64,000 nucleotides of DNA from Xestospongia bergquistia. Its lineage: Eukaryota; Porifera; Demospongiae; Haplosclerida; Petrosiidae. The translations under genes were made by a program, and so were the position numbers. The stretch covers positions 6,536,001-6,600,000 of the forward strand of contig OZ014420.1 in NCBI GenBank assembly GCA_963965975.1, written 5' to 3'. Each line of letters starts with the position of its first letter. Positions within the stretch are counted from its first letter, which is position 1. Positions 1-11,181 of this stretch are shown here, piece after piece. The notes beneath the pieces are model-generated. The model was not told where the DNA came from and did not search any database. It worked only from the letters and a program-made list of their open reading frames with translations.

Positions 1-3000
1 TATACCTTTGTAATTCAGTAGCCATTGGGAAATGTAATTGTAATATAATGTCACACTATAGTCCCATGAGATTTATATAATAATAATAAAGATCTAAACA
101 TAGTTCACTTGTATCGGTATTTTTTCTCCTCTCTAGCCTGCGACATTCAATCTACCAATTATAATATATATTGTCACACACTATAGTCCCATGAGATTTA
201 TATGATAATAATAAAGATCTAAACATAGTTCACTTGTATGGGTATTCTCTTTCCTCTCTAGGTTGTAACATCCAATCTACTGATTGTAAGAATGGAGGTA
301 TAGTTAATAGCACATCTTGTTCCTGTCAATGTAATTCTACTGGTTACATGGGACCAACCTGTATTAAGGATATCGATGAATGTAACCTTGCTAACCCATG
401 TCAACATGGAGGGTCATGTTATAATACTAATGGTAGCTATGTATGTGATTGTGCTACTGGTTACTCAGGAAGTAACTGTCAAACGAACATCGATGATTGT
501 CAGATGTCTCCTTGTTGGCACAATGCTACATGCATTGATGGAGTGGCTAATTACACATGCAACTGTGTTCCTGGTTATACTGGAAAGAATTGCGAATTAG
601 ACATTAATGAATGTGAATCAAATCCATGTCAAAATGGAGGTACTTGTATAGATGAGATTAATAAATACACTTGTAACTGTACTTGTGGTTATACGGGACC
701 AACCTGTATTGAGGATATTGATGAATGTAACCAAACTAACCCATGTCAACATGGAGGATCTTGTTATAATACTAATGGTAGCTATGTATGTGATTGTGCC
801 ACTGGTTACACAGGAAATGACTGTCAAACGAACATTGATGATTGTCAAACGTCTCCTTGTTGGCACAATGCTACATGTATTGATGGAGTGGCTAATTACA
901 CATGCAACTGTCTTCCTGGTTATACTGGAAAGAATTGTGAAAGAGACATTAATGAATGTGAATCAAATCCATGTCAAAATGGAGGTACTTGTATAGATGA
1001 GATTAATAAATACACTTGTAACTGTACTGGTGGTTACATGGGACCAACCTGTATTGAGGATATTGATGAATGTAACCTTACCAACCCATGTCAACATGGA
1101 GGTTCTTGTTATAATACTAATGGTAGCTATGTATGTGATTGTGCTACTGGTTACACAGGAAATGTCTGTCAAACGAACATTGATGATTGTCAAACGTCTC
1201 CTTGTTGGCACAATGCTACATGCATTGATGGAGTGGCTAATTACACATGCAACTGTGTTCCTGGTTATACTGGAAAGAATTGTAAAAGAAACATTAATGA
1301 ATGTGAATCAAATCCATGTCAAAATGGAGGTACTTGTATAGATGAAGTTAATAAATACACTTGTAACTGTACTGGTGGGTATATGGGACCAACCTGTATT
1401 GAGGATATTGATGAATGTAACCAAACTAACCCATGTCAACATGGAGGATCTTGTTATAATACTAATGGTAGCTATGTATGTGATTGTGCTACTGGTTACT
1501 CAGGAAGTAACTGTCAAATGAACATTGATGATTGTCAGATGTCTCCTTGTTGGCACAATGCTACATGCATTGATGGAGTGGCTAATTACACATGCAACTG
1601 TGTTCCTGGTTATACTGGAAAGAATTGTGAAAGAGACATTAATGAATGTGAATCGAATCCGTGTCAAAATGGAGGTACTTGTATAGATGAGATTAATAAA
1701 TACACTTGTAACTGTACTGGTGGGTATATGGGACCAACCTGTATTGAGGATATCGATGAATGTAACCTTACCAACCCATGTCAACATGGAGGATCTTGTT
1801 ATAATACTAATGGTAGCTATGTATGTGATTGTGTTACTGGTTACACAGGAAATGACTGTCAAATGAACATTGATGATTGTCAGATGTCTCCTTGTTGGCA
1901 CAATGCTACATGCATTGATGGAGTGGCTAATTACACATGCAACTGTGTTCCTGGTTATACTGGAAAGAATTGCGAATTAGACATTAATGAATGTGAATCA
2001 AATCCATGTCAAAATGGAGGTACTTGTATTGATGAGATTAATAAATACACTTGTAACTGTACTGGTGGGTATATGGGACCAACCTGTATCATGGATATCG
2101 ATGAATGTAACCTTACCAACCCATGTCAACATGGAGGTTCTTGTTATAATACTAATGGTAGCTATGTATGTGATTGTGCTACTGGTTACACAGGAAATGA
2201 CTGTCAAACGAACATTGATGATTGTCAAACGTCTCCTTGTTGGCACAATGCTACATGCATTGATGGAGTGGCTAATTACACATGCAACTGTCTTCCTGGT
2301 TATACTGGAAAGAATTGTGAAAGAAACATTAATGAATGTGAATCAAATCCATGTCAAAATGGAGGTACTTGTATAGATGAGGTTAATAAATACACTTGTA
2401 ATTGTACTGGTGGTTATACGGGACCGACCTGTATCATGGATATCGATGAATGTAACCAAACTAACCCATGTCAACATGGAGGATCTTGTTATAATACTAA
2501 TGGTAGCTATGTATGTGATTGTGCTACTGGTTACACAGGAAATGACTGTCAAATGAACATTGATGATTGTCAGATTTCTCCTTGTTGGCACAATGCTACA
2601 TGCATTGATGGAGTGGCTAATTACACATGCAACTGTGTTCCTGGTTATACTGGAAAGAATTGTGAAAGAAACATTAATGAATGTGAATCAAATCCATGTC
2701 GAAATGGAGGTACTTGTATAGATGAAGTTAATAAATACACTTGTAATTGTACTGGTGGTTTCACGGGACCAACCTGTATCATGGATATCGATGAATGTAA
2801 CCAAACTAACCCATGTCAACATGGAGGATCTTGTTATAATACTAATGGTAGCTATGTATGTGATTGTGCTACTGGTTACACAGGAAATGACTGTCAAATG
2901 AACATTGATGATTGTCAGATGTCTCCTTGTGGGCACAATGCTACATGCATTGATGGAGTGGCTAATTACACATGCAACTGTCTTCCTGGTTATACTGGAA

Positions 3001-3907
3001 AGAATTGTGAAAGAGACATTAATGAATGTGAATCAAATCCATGTCAAAATGGAGGTACTTGTATAGATGTGGTTAATAAATACACTTGTAACTGTACTGG
3101 TGGTTACAATGGTACTGATTGTGAATTAGACATTGATGAGTGCAGTACAGGTAGTAATCCTTGTTCCAATGGAGGAACTTGTCGGAATAATCCTGGTGGA
3201 TTCAATTGTTCATGTCAAGGTAGTTGGAAAGGTGACACATGTGAAACTTGTGTAATAAGTGATTGTTCTCAACCAATGTGTAATGGTCCATCTGCTAACT
3301 GCCTACAGTGTAATGCTGACTTCTCTTTAGTCAATGGACAATGTAGTAAGTTACAATAGAATACATCTAAGGTACATCTTCACCTTATTAGGAGTGGTTA
3401 TGTGACCTTTTTAAAAAGGATGGCCCTTTTAATCTGAACAATAGTGAATCTAATGTCTAAATGTCTTAGTTTTCTCTTGCATATAATATTATTAGTACCA
3501 CCTGCTCATACTCTAATGAAGTTGTCATTTTTCCTTTGTAGTTTCTTGTAACATAAAAGATTGTATACTTTGTATCACAAAGGATGTGTGTAGAACATGT
3601 AACAATAGCTATGATCTTAATGACAGTGGGACTTTATGTACTCCGCCAGTTTTTACACTACCTCCTCCTCCTGAACCAACTAGAGATAATAGATCATCAT
3701 CAATTAATACAGGGGCAATTGTCGGTAGGACTGTCTGTTTGTCTGTCTGTTGATCCATTCATTTCTTGTATAGGTATTATAATTGGGTTTATTGTTCTAC
3801 TAGTTACTATAGCAATAATTATTGTAATAATAATTATTGTTGTACTTGGAAAAATTAACAGTGAAAAGTACAATGTCAAGACACCAAAGCTGGACGACAA
3901 AGAGTAA
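1..3907 (+). CDS. E1: EGF-repeat single-pass membrane protein (5' end outside window)
   Basis: Unnamed member of the local EGF family. Visible exons are 262-3345, 3542-3724 and 3774-3907 (stop TAA 3905-3907). The 5' exons lie upstream of the window; the first acceptor is the AG at 260-261. The large exon has eight copies of a 345-bp, three-EGF cassette (369-3128) and one terminal EGF, 25 EGF domains in all. Many start with the calcium-binding pattern D-I-D/N-E/D-C. A Cys-rich linker and a Pro-rich stalk follow, then a hydrophobic Ile/Val-rich helix and a short lysine-rich tail of about 20 residues, so this is probably a type I surface protein. Introns are phase 1. CESNPC fits the O-glucose consensus and CQNGGTC the O-fucose consensus. 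It is paralogous to E2 at 5526-8270. Function unknown. Confidence 0.85.
56..262 (+). repeat. ~125-bp tandem duplication of an intron/exon junction (E1)
   Basis: The segment from ctatagtcccatgag to the acceptor occurs twice, starting at about 56 and 181. The first copy contains a degenerate version of the start of the EGF exon (after the ctctag at 131-136), without the following coding sequence. The same arrangement with a 124-bp period is at 6831-7036 in E2. It predates the E1/E2 duplication. Confidence 0.75.
369..3128 (+). repeat. Eight tandem 345-bp cassettes, each coding three EGF domains
   Basis: The period of 345 bp (115 codons) is exact from 369 to 3129, where the unlike terminal EGF begins. 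Each cassette has three EGF types starting with DIDEC, NIDDC and DINEC. Copies differ by scattered single-base changes, indicating recent expansion. E2 has one such cassette. Confidence 0.92.
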
Positions 3908-4172
3908 GTCACAGGAAGTACGTACTGTAATGTGTTTTATCACCTCTCTCTCTTTCTCTCTCTCTCTCCCGGCCCACTCTTTCACTCATAGTATTAGCTC
4001 AATAAAGGTTTCCAATATTTAATTTGTATCTTAAATATCTTCTAGTACAATTTTAAAATAGCCTGTATTTTCATATTATTTGTTTTGTATGAACATTTTT
4101 ACATCATGTGACACTAAATCATTTTAATAATTTAATTTATACTTAACAACTTATAATTATTACAACATTGTA

Positions 4173-4326
4173 TTAAGCATGACATTTGTAGTATATTAAA
4201 AATATAGTTATTAGTGGTACCATAATCCAACTTGAAAAAGTCACTACATACTAAAATTGACTGGCACCAGGTGAAGCCACGCCTATTTTCCCTACCCTAT
4301 CTCAATTGGTATAGTCTATTTTCTAA
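4173..4326 (-). pseudogene. Truncated remnant of the MFF-like last exon
   Basis: The minus strand here matches the 3' part of the last exon of the MFF-like gene (8552-8707), including the stop codon, the membrane-anchor codons and part of the coiled coil. It is 154 bp against 156 bp in the intact copy; this net loss of two bases shifts the frame, and the upstream exons are absent. It was carried along by the E1/E2 segmental duplication. Confidence 0.8.
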
Positions 4327-5525
4327 CACAGCTATTAGGCTATCCAAATTTTTAACCCCTTCTTTTAAGTTTTATTGCATTCTCTTATGTAAGCAGAAGT
4401 TACATGTTGTGGATTGATCATGTTTAGGTAAGGATTTTTATTTGTCGTAACATAAAAAAGAGACAATGACACTTTACATTAGTAATACAAAATTAATACA
4501 ATAAAACAAATATTTGACACAAGCAGACAACTAACTATACTATTTAGTGTCACGCTCAGTATTACAGAAGTAGTTATCAAATATTGTTTTGGAATATTAC
4601 ATGTAAGGTACATCAAGACTATCAACACTATTTGTCTGAATCTGTCTACACAGAACTTAATGCACAAAATAAATCTAAATTTATTAAAAAAAAACCTTGT
4701 GTGTTGCCCAAACGATCCCTCCCTCCTCACTCACCCACTCAGGCTTCCACTTAGGCTCCAGGATTCCCTGCTATTGCTAGCTGGGACCGCCGTCTTCGGC
4801 TTGGTAACCCTCGTCCGGAGATGAGGTAATCCTAGCTGGAGCATCGCTCTAACTTCAAACCAGCCGTACGGGATTCGAGCTCTTAGGGATGTCGACTCAG
4901 TCATCGTAAGCAGAAACCGGGTCCCACAAATACAAACAAAAAAAAACTTAATCAAAACTAAAGTTATATTTTTAATGGCCAAGAATAAAAACTAGTCCTA
5001 CTTAAGCAAACTAGAATAACACAACTAATTGTAATATTTATCATATTTTAATTTATGGGCTTAAAAAATAAAACAGACAATAAATATATCTATCATTGCT
5101 CCTCTAGACAACACAGCTTGTCATATTTATGAATTGTTAGCATGTGATACTAAAAATTAATGTAGATGATATGTATCACGTGATCTCATTAATACTAATC
5201 CTCAATTATTACTTGATAATAAAAAATTTTATTAACGAGTAATAACGAAGGAACTTCCTTCTAGAAAGGGCATTCATAGACATAGTGACAGTGCTGCAGT
5301 AAGTAATGACCTTGCAGTATTAACTGACCAGCGCTGTCTTAAACTAAACTACTGTTACTTGAGGAAAGAGAATCTCTGATAAACAGGTTAGTATAGACTG
5401 TAAACTCATTTCTTAACTTACCTCTGACAAAATGAACCTGTATCATAAGAAGCTAGCCACTCTACTATCATGCTTCAATATTTTCATATATTTTTCTCTC
5501 TCTCTTTAGTAGTAAATTTAAAAAA
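4327..5525. other. Intergenic stretch between E1 and E2
   Basis: It holds the MFF remnant's flank, a SINE-like element (about 4711-4925) and AT-rich sequence upstream of E2. A short ct-rich tract (about 5490-5510) lies just before the E2 start. No other supported gene was seen. Confidence 0.5.
4711..4925 (-). mobile_element. SINE-like dispersed repeat, copy A
   Basis: This is a locally GC-rich block in AT-rich flanks, bordered by A-runs on both sides. Read on the minus strand, a core around 4800-4880 matches the plus strand at 46711-46790: ctcgaatcc, then gtac, gctggtttgaagt, ctccagc, agga, tacct and gagggtta in the same order and similar spacing. The ctcgaatcc resembles a tRNA B box, and an A-box-like tgactgagtcg lies upstream. 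Probably a tRNA-derived SINE family (inference). Confidence 0.5.
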
Positions 5526-8270
5526 ATGATTAACTACATCTTCCTTCTTATCCTCTCACTTGTTGCCATGACAACAAGTCAATGCAGTAACTTTACACTG
5601 TCTGATGCCACAGGTGCTCTTAATGACATATTACCACTTGGAGATGGAAACCAAAATAATGTTAATATATTAAATTGGCATGTTGATTGTCTGGCAACCT
5701 CATCTACTCAAAACCGATACACATGGATCACCTTTACTGCTCAATTCACTAATAAAGGAGCAACACAAAGGGGTCAAACTGTTGTTCCTTGTTCAAATGG
5801 TGTATGGAATGTTAATAGTAATTTTGGCAATTATGATGGTGTCTCAGTTATGAAATATAACCAGCTGTTTTCTAATCTAACAAGGACTGATTGTTATCGT
5901 TGTTCTACATTTGATCCTACTGATTCCTTGACTCTTTGTGCTGGTAAGAGGTTTTGAGTGATGGAAGGATAAGAATTTATGGTTTACTTGGGATGGTGTT
6001 GAACAGTAGAATGATATATAATGTAGAAATGAATAAAGTGTCTACATTTAAAGGATGTTATAACAATTTGTCATTTACAAGTCACCAACACCTGTACTAA
6101 TTTATATAGTGAATTGTACATTTCCTACCTCCACTAAGAAAAGGACAGACTACAAAAAGATTGTCAGTTCCTTTTGTTGTGGCTGTTAAAAATTTCAATA
6201 CCAAATATTATAATATTAGTATTACTGTAGACTGTTATGGTGTCCACAATATAATAACCATTGGTCATATTTCTTTTCCTTTATCTTAGAGTGTCATTCC
6301 AGCTGCAATCAAGGAGCTATGCAGTGTACAAGTGAACATGCAGCTGGTTGTTGTAATTATTATGATAATAACAACTGTGTGGTACAATGTGGTAGCAATA
6401 AACATCCTGATGACAACTTTAACTGTGTTTGTGATATGTTTTATAATGGATCTCAATGTGATAGTAAGTGATGGATGGAAAGATGGAAGAACAGATAAAT
6501 AAATAGACTGATGGATTGACAGGTAGATGGATGGACAAACAGATCAGAATGATTAGAGTAACATTGATGCTCTGATCTGTATTATAGACATGATAATCTG
6601 TGTCTGTCATGTTTACACTAATGTTGTCATAGCTGTCAACATAATCTAAAAAATTTTTGCTATTTTAAAGAGCAAACCAGTAACCAATGTGACAGCCTTG
6701 TGTAATAGTCTCTAATGAACGCACGCACACACAGAGTAAACTTACATTTAATTCTTTTCCCAACTGTAGCTCTCTTATTAAATTATACTTTTGTAATTCA
6801 ATAGAAATGTGATTGGAATATATTGTCACACTATAGTCCCATGAGATTTATATGATAATAATAGAGTATCTAAACATAGTTCACTTGTATGGATATTTTT
6901 TCTCCTCTCTAGCCTGCGACATTCAATCTACCAATTATAATATATATTGTTACACTATAGTCCCATGAGATTTATATGATAATAATAAAGTATCTAAGCA
7001 TAGTTCACTTGTATGGATATTTTTTCTCCTCTCTAGGTTGTAACATCCAATCTACTGATTGTAAGAATGGAGGTATAGCTAATAGCACATCTTGTTCCTG
7101 TCAATGTAATTCTACTGGTTACATGGGACCAACCTGTATTGAGGATATCAATGAATGTAACCTTACCAACCCATGTCAACATGGAGGTTCTTGTTATAAT
7201 ACTAATGGTAGCTATGTATGTGATTGTGCCACTGGTTACACAGGAAATGACTGTCAAACTGACATCGACGATTGTCAGATGTCTTCTTGTTTGCACAATG
7301 CTACATGCATTGATGGAGTAGCTAATTACACATGTGACTGTCTTCCTGGTTATACTGGAAGGAATTGTGAAAGAGACATTAATGAATGTGAATCAAATCC
7401 ATGTCAAAATGGAGGTACTTGTATTGATGAGGTTAATAAATACACTTGTAATTGTACTGGTGGTTACAATGGTACTGATTGTGAATTAGACATTGATGAG
7501 TGCAGTACAGGTAGTAATCCTTGTTCCAATGGAGGAACTTGTCGGAATAATCCTGGTGGATTCAATTGTTCATGTCAAGGTAGTTGGAAAGGTGACACAT
7601 GTGAAACTTGTGTAATAAGTGATTGTTCTCAACCAATGTGTAATGGTCCATCTGCTAACTGCCTACAGTGTAATGCTGACTTCTCTTTAGTCAATGGACA
7701 ATGTGGTAAGTTACAATAGAATACATCTAAGGTACATCTTCACCTTATTAGGAGTGGTTATGTGACCTTTTTAAAAAGGATGGCCCTTTTAATTTGAACA
7801 ATAATGAATCTAATGTCTAAATGTCTTAGTTTTCTCTTGCATATAATATTATTAGTACCACCTGCTCATACTCTAATGAAGTTGTCATTTTTCCTTTGTA
7901 GTTTCTTGTAACATAAAAGATTGTATACTTTGTATCACAAAGGATGTGTGTAGAACATGTAACAATAGTTATGATCTTAATGACAGTGGGACTTTATGTA
8001 CTCCACCAATTCTTACACTACCTCCTCCTCCTGAACCAACTAGAGATAATAGATCATCAATTAATACAGGGGCAATTATCGGTAAGACTGTCTGTTTGTC
8101 TGTCTGTTTATCCATTCATTTCTTGTATAGGTATTGTAATTGCGTTTATTGTTCTACTGATTATTATAGCAATAATTATTGTAATAATTATTGTTGTACT
8201 TGGAAAAATTAACAGTGAAAAGCCGCCTACTTACAACGTCAAGACACCAAAGCCGGAGGAAAAAGAGTAA
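5526..8270 (+). CDS. E2: secreted-type N-terminus, 4 EGF domains, transmembrane tail
   Basis: Complete family member of about 526 residues. Exons are 5526-5943, 6290-6463, 7037-7705, 7902-8081 and 8131-8270, with all introns phase 1. The start at 5526 gives a signal peptide. Next come the family N-terminal module, ending in a TDCxxC motif, and a short Cys-rich module (C-C-N-Y-Y-D type). One three-EGF cassette and a terminal EGF follow, then a linker with CxxC motifs, a PPPPEP stalk, a membrane helix and a charged tail. The large exon is nearly identical to the ends of the E1 exon but carries one cassette instead of eight. Likely a type I surface protein; ligand unknown. It is convergent with the MFF-like gene. 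Confidence 0.88.
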
Positions 8271-8311
8271 GTTTTATGAAGTACTGTAGTGTGTTTTATT
8301 ACTCCTCTCTT

Positions 8312-8344
<33 letters not shown>

Positions 8345-8707
8345 GTATTATCCTAACCAAGATTTCCAATATTTAATTTACATCTTAAATGTCTTCTAGT
8401 ACAATTTAAAATAGTCTGTTATTATTTTATTTGTTTTGTACAAACAACTTTTGTATCATGTGACACTAAATCAGAACAATTAAACATTGTTGTATTATAC
8501 TTTTAAAAATTTAATTTATACTTAACAACTTATAATTATTACAACATTGTATTAAGCATGACGTTTGTAGTATATTAAAAATATAGCTATTAGTGGTACC
8601 ATCATCCAACTTGAAAAAGTCACTACATACCAAAATTGACTGGCACCAGGTGAAGCCACACCCATTTCTCCTAGCCTATTCTCAACATGGTGTAATCTAT
8701 TTTCTAA
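6783..8707 (+). repeat. Right copy of the tandem segmental duplication
   Basis: Counterpart of 1-4326. It includes the 124-bp intron/exon tandem duplication (6831-7036), the EGF exon, linker and membrane exons, the 3' flank and part of the intact MFF-like last exon. This copy retains the complete MFF-like gene beyond the breakpoint. Confidence 0.85.
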
Positions 8708-9232
8708 TCTTTGTACTCGTTGGTATAATTCAGTATCAGGTAAACCTCTGGGGAGTACGTCAGAGTCAACCACAGGAGGAATACTATATTGGAAAATAAA
8801 GAGTAAGCATTTATAAATAGAAAGTTGTCATAACATTTGATTGGTCATTAACTATAATTTATTAATTAATAATTAATTATAACCTTGTAGTTTCGTTCAC
8901 AGCTTCAAATCTCTGACCGCTAATTATCAATCCTGATTGAGGGACAGGGATGTGAGTGACACCCACATCCCCACCTCCACTAGTACCCTCTCCCCCACCA
9001 GACGATGTCTTGTTCAGTGTAATTTTATCAGGTACCTGTATAATGATGATATTAATACATTTAATTAAAAGTCGATATATAATTTTAGTACTTTCATTGG
9101 ACGATAGTCTCGTTGTTGGACAGGTTTCGATGATGTTGTCTTATGAGGATCACTGGAGAGTTGGATCGTGTCTGGAACACTCATTATTTTCACAGATGAA
9201 GGAGCCTGACTCATATAGCCAGAATCTGCCAT
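8552..9232 (-). CDS. MFF: Mitochondrial fission factor-like tail-anchored protein
   Basis: Hand-spliced exons are 9232-9092, 9035-8884 and 8783-8552 (stop at 8554-8552), giving about 174 residues. The N-terminal half has two short motifs of the type M-x-V-P-D-x-I-x-L. Splicing creates the second one (MK|VPDKI), which supports the intron. This resembles the conserved MxVPE/D motif of MFF/Tango11 proteins, which recruit Drp1 to mitochondria and peroxisomes. The C-terminal part has a heptad-like coiled coil (LENRLHHVENRL) and a final hydrophobic anchor followed by KRHA. An upstream in-frame start at 9268 is possible. The gene is divergent from the RAB20-like gene and convergent with E2. Identification rests on motif and architecture only. 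Confidence 0.72.
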
Positions 9233-9335
9233 AGCTACCTGAACAAAAGTAGGCGTGTCTAAATACAATTAATTTACCATTAATTAAAATGGGTGTGTCA
9301 TATTTATCTGCCTTCCCTAAGCAGGTACATTCATC
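9233..9335. promoter_or_regulatory. Putative bidirectional promoter, MFF-like / RAB20-like
   Basis: Only 103 bp separate the start codons of two divergent genes. The stretch contains ggcgtgtc and gggtgtgtc elements. Promoter function is inferred from the geometry. Confidence 0.45.
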
Positions 9336-11029
9336 ATGGCGACTGCTGCAGGAGCAGCTAAAGCTAAAACGTGAGTGGCTGTCCCTTATGATATCACGTG
9401 ATGTCTTGTATTCGTCTTTAGAGATATTAAACTGATAATATTAGGAGATACAAATGTTGGCAAGACATGTCTGATTCAACGATACCTCACTGGGGAGTTT
9501 GCTGAGACAGTTGCTGTGAGTGATGTCATTAGATGTATTGTAGATATGTTTTTAAGTAAAATTTTGTCATATTGTACATATTGTGTGTGTGTGTGAGAGA
9601 CAGTGTGTTACCGTCTAAATAAAGTATTAACATCTAGTATCTTTTCAGGATTGAATAAAGAAATGTTTACAACTACTAACAATACATGTACACATTATTT
9701 TTATTGAAATAAAAGTAGAATACTATTATATGTATTATATTATATGTAATGTACATGTAATATGGTGTGTATTATATTATATGTAATGTACATGTAATAT
9801 GGTGTGTATTATTGTATGAGTTAAGTATTCTATTTTTAGAGCATTGGAGCATCTCTCGCTTTAAAGAAATGGGGAGATTGGAATGTAGCGTTATGGGTAA
9901 GTCCCTGTCATTAATAAGCATGTAATAATATATACCAATTCATGTATGCTAGTCTCATCTACATGTATCACATGACATATATATATAAGTCGCATATCAG
10001 TAATAAGTCACATGTACATGTATACTAATCACATGTCAGTAATAAGTCACATGAACATGTATACTAATCACATGTCAGTAATAAGTCACATGAACATGTA
10101 TACTAATCACATGTCAGTAATAAGTCACATGAACATGTATTATTCAGTCATGTGACTGTTAGTATTGTATGATTGTTATATGACAACTAGCTGTGTATTA
10201 CAATACTTAATAATGTTAATTTTGTTAAAATTAAATAAATGGCTTTAGATATTGTAACACAATTCCATGAAATACAAACATAGTCTTATAAAAACAATAA
10301 TATTTACTATTACTAGTCTACTATTACCATTACTGGGCTCACATTACTACTAATGGGCTCACTTAATCAGTATACTATATAAATATGACATACATTCAAA
10401 TAATATTTCTACATCACACAGCTGCTAATATACCGCCAAAATTTCCTAAGAAATTATAAGTATATTGTATCTATATATTATAGGATACAGCTGGTGAAGA
10501 GAAGTATGCTAATTTAAGTTCATTCTATTGTCGTGGTGCTCATGTGGCAATACTAGCTGTTGACTTAACAAATAAAAAATCGCTTGAAAAACTTCAACAT
10601 GTTTTTATACCTATCCTCGAGCAACAAGCTCCTACATGTATGACTGTTGTTGTAGGCACTAAACTGGATTTAATAAAATCTCAAGGGCGACAGATTGGTG
10701 CCTCCGAAGGTAAATCCTTTGCAGTGTTACAACATAAAAAGCAGTTAGAGAAAGCTTTATTACAGAACCCTAGCTCCTTTCTAGCAAAAGTCCAAGGCCA
10801 TGAGTCTTATTTCGAAACTAGTTCTAAAAGTGGAGAAGGTGTGACTGATTTATTTCAATATATCGAGCGCATCATACTTGCACAGTTGCAGAAAACACAA
10901 CCATCATCAACTACCACCCAATCTAGTAAAACTAGAACTGCAAGTAAGTCTGGAAAACCAGAGAGTATAATTCGATTGGATGATCCTCCACCTCCACCTA
11001 GTCAGGAGTCTGGTTGTTGTAAGAATTAA
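9336..11029 (+). CDS. RAB20: RAB20-like small GTPase
   Basis: Exons are 9336-9370, 9422-9515, 9840-9896 and 10484-11029, about 243 residues. The P-loop GDTNVGKT is at about residues 20-27. A switch region with GASLALKKW resembles RAB20, and DTAGEE follows the tryptophan at about residue 62. G4 is TKLD rather than NKxD, and G5 is ETSSK. The usual catalytic Gln of DTAGQ is Glu, so intrinsic GTPase activity may be altered; vertebrate RAB20 also lacks this Gln. The C-terminal CCKN is a double-Cys prenylation site. A Pro-rich segment precedes the tail. RAB20 proteins act in endosome/phagosome traffic. Intron 3 holds a 39-bp minisatellite. Divergent from the MFF-like gene. Confidence 0.85.
9998..10140. 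repeat. 39-bp minisatellite in RAB20-like intron 3
   Basis: The phrase cagtaataagtcacatg recurs at 9998, 10037, 10076 and 10115, exactly 39 bp apart, with one or two differences between copies. Confidence 0.9.
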
Positions 11030-11181
11030 ATTCAGTACTTTTGTTTTGTCTCTACAAACAAAATATTAAAATTATTATTTTAAAATGTTATCTTTGATTA
11101 ATGCAATAAATAAAATATATATTAATATTAATAATATAGCCTGTGTTAATATTAATATTAATAATATTAATGTTAATGTTT

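Larger units (their letters stand above)
1..4326 (+). repeat. Left copy of a tandem segmental duplication
   Basis: This stretch matches about 6783-8707, apart from the different number of EGF cassettes. Homology covers the intron before the EGF exon, the EGF exon, the linker and membrane exons, the 3' flank, and part of the last exon of the MFF-like gene. Matching ends abruptly after the shared ttctaa at 4321-4326 (8702-8707 in the right copy). The left edge is outside the window. Confidence 0.85.

Noticed and set aside
618-2936. Minus-strand and alternative-frame open frames across the E1 EGF exon
   Set aside because: They repeat every 345 bp with the cassette, so they are shadows of the coding repeat.
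4740-4925. GC-rich block as a tRNA gene
   Set aside because: Only A/B-box-like words are visible. No cloverleaf with acceptor pairing could be drawn, and a diverged second copy exists at 46711-46895, so a SINE-like repeat fits better.
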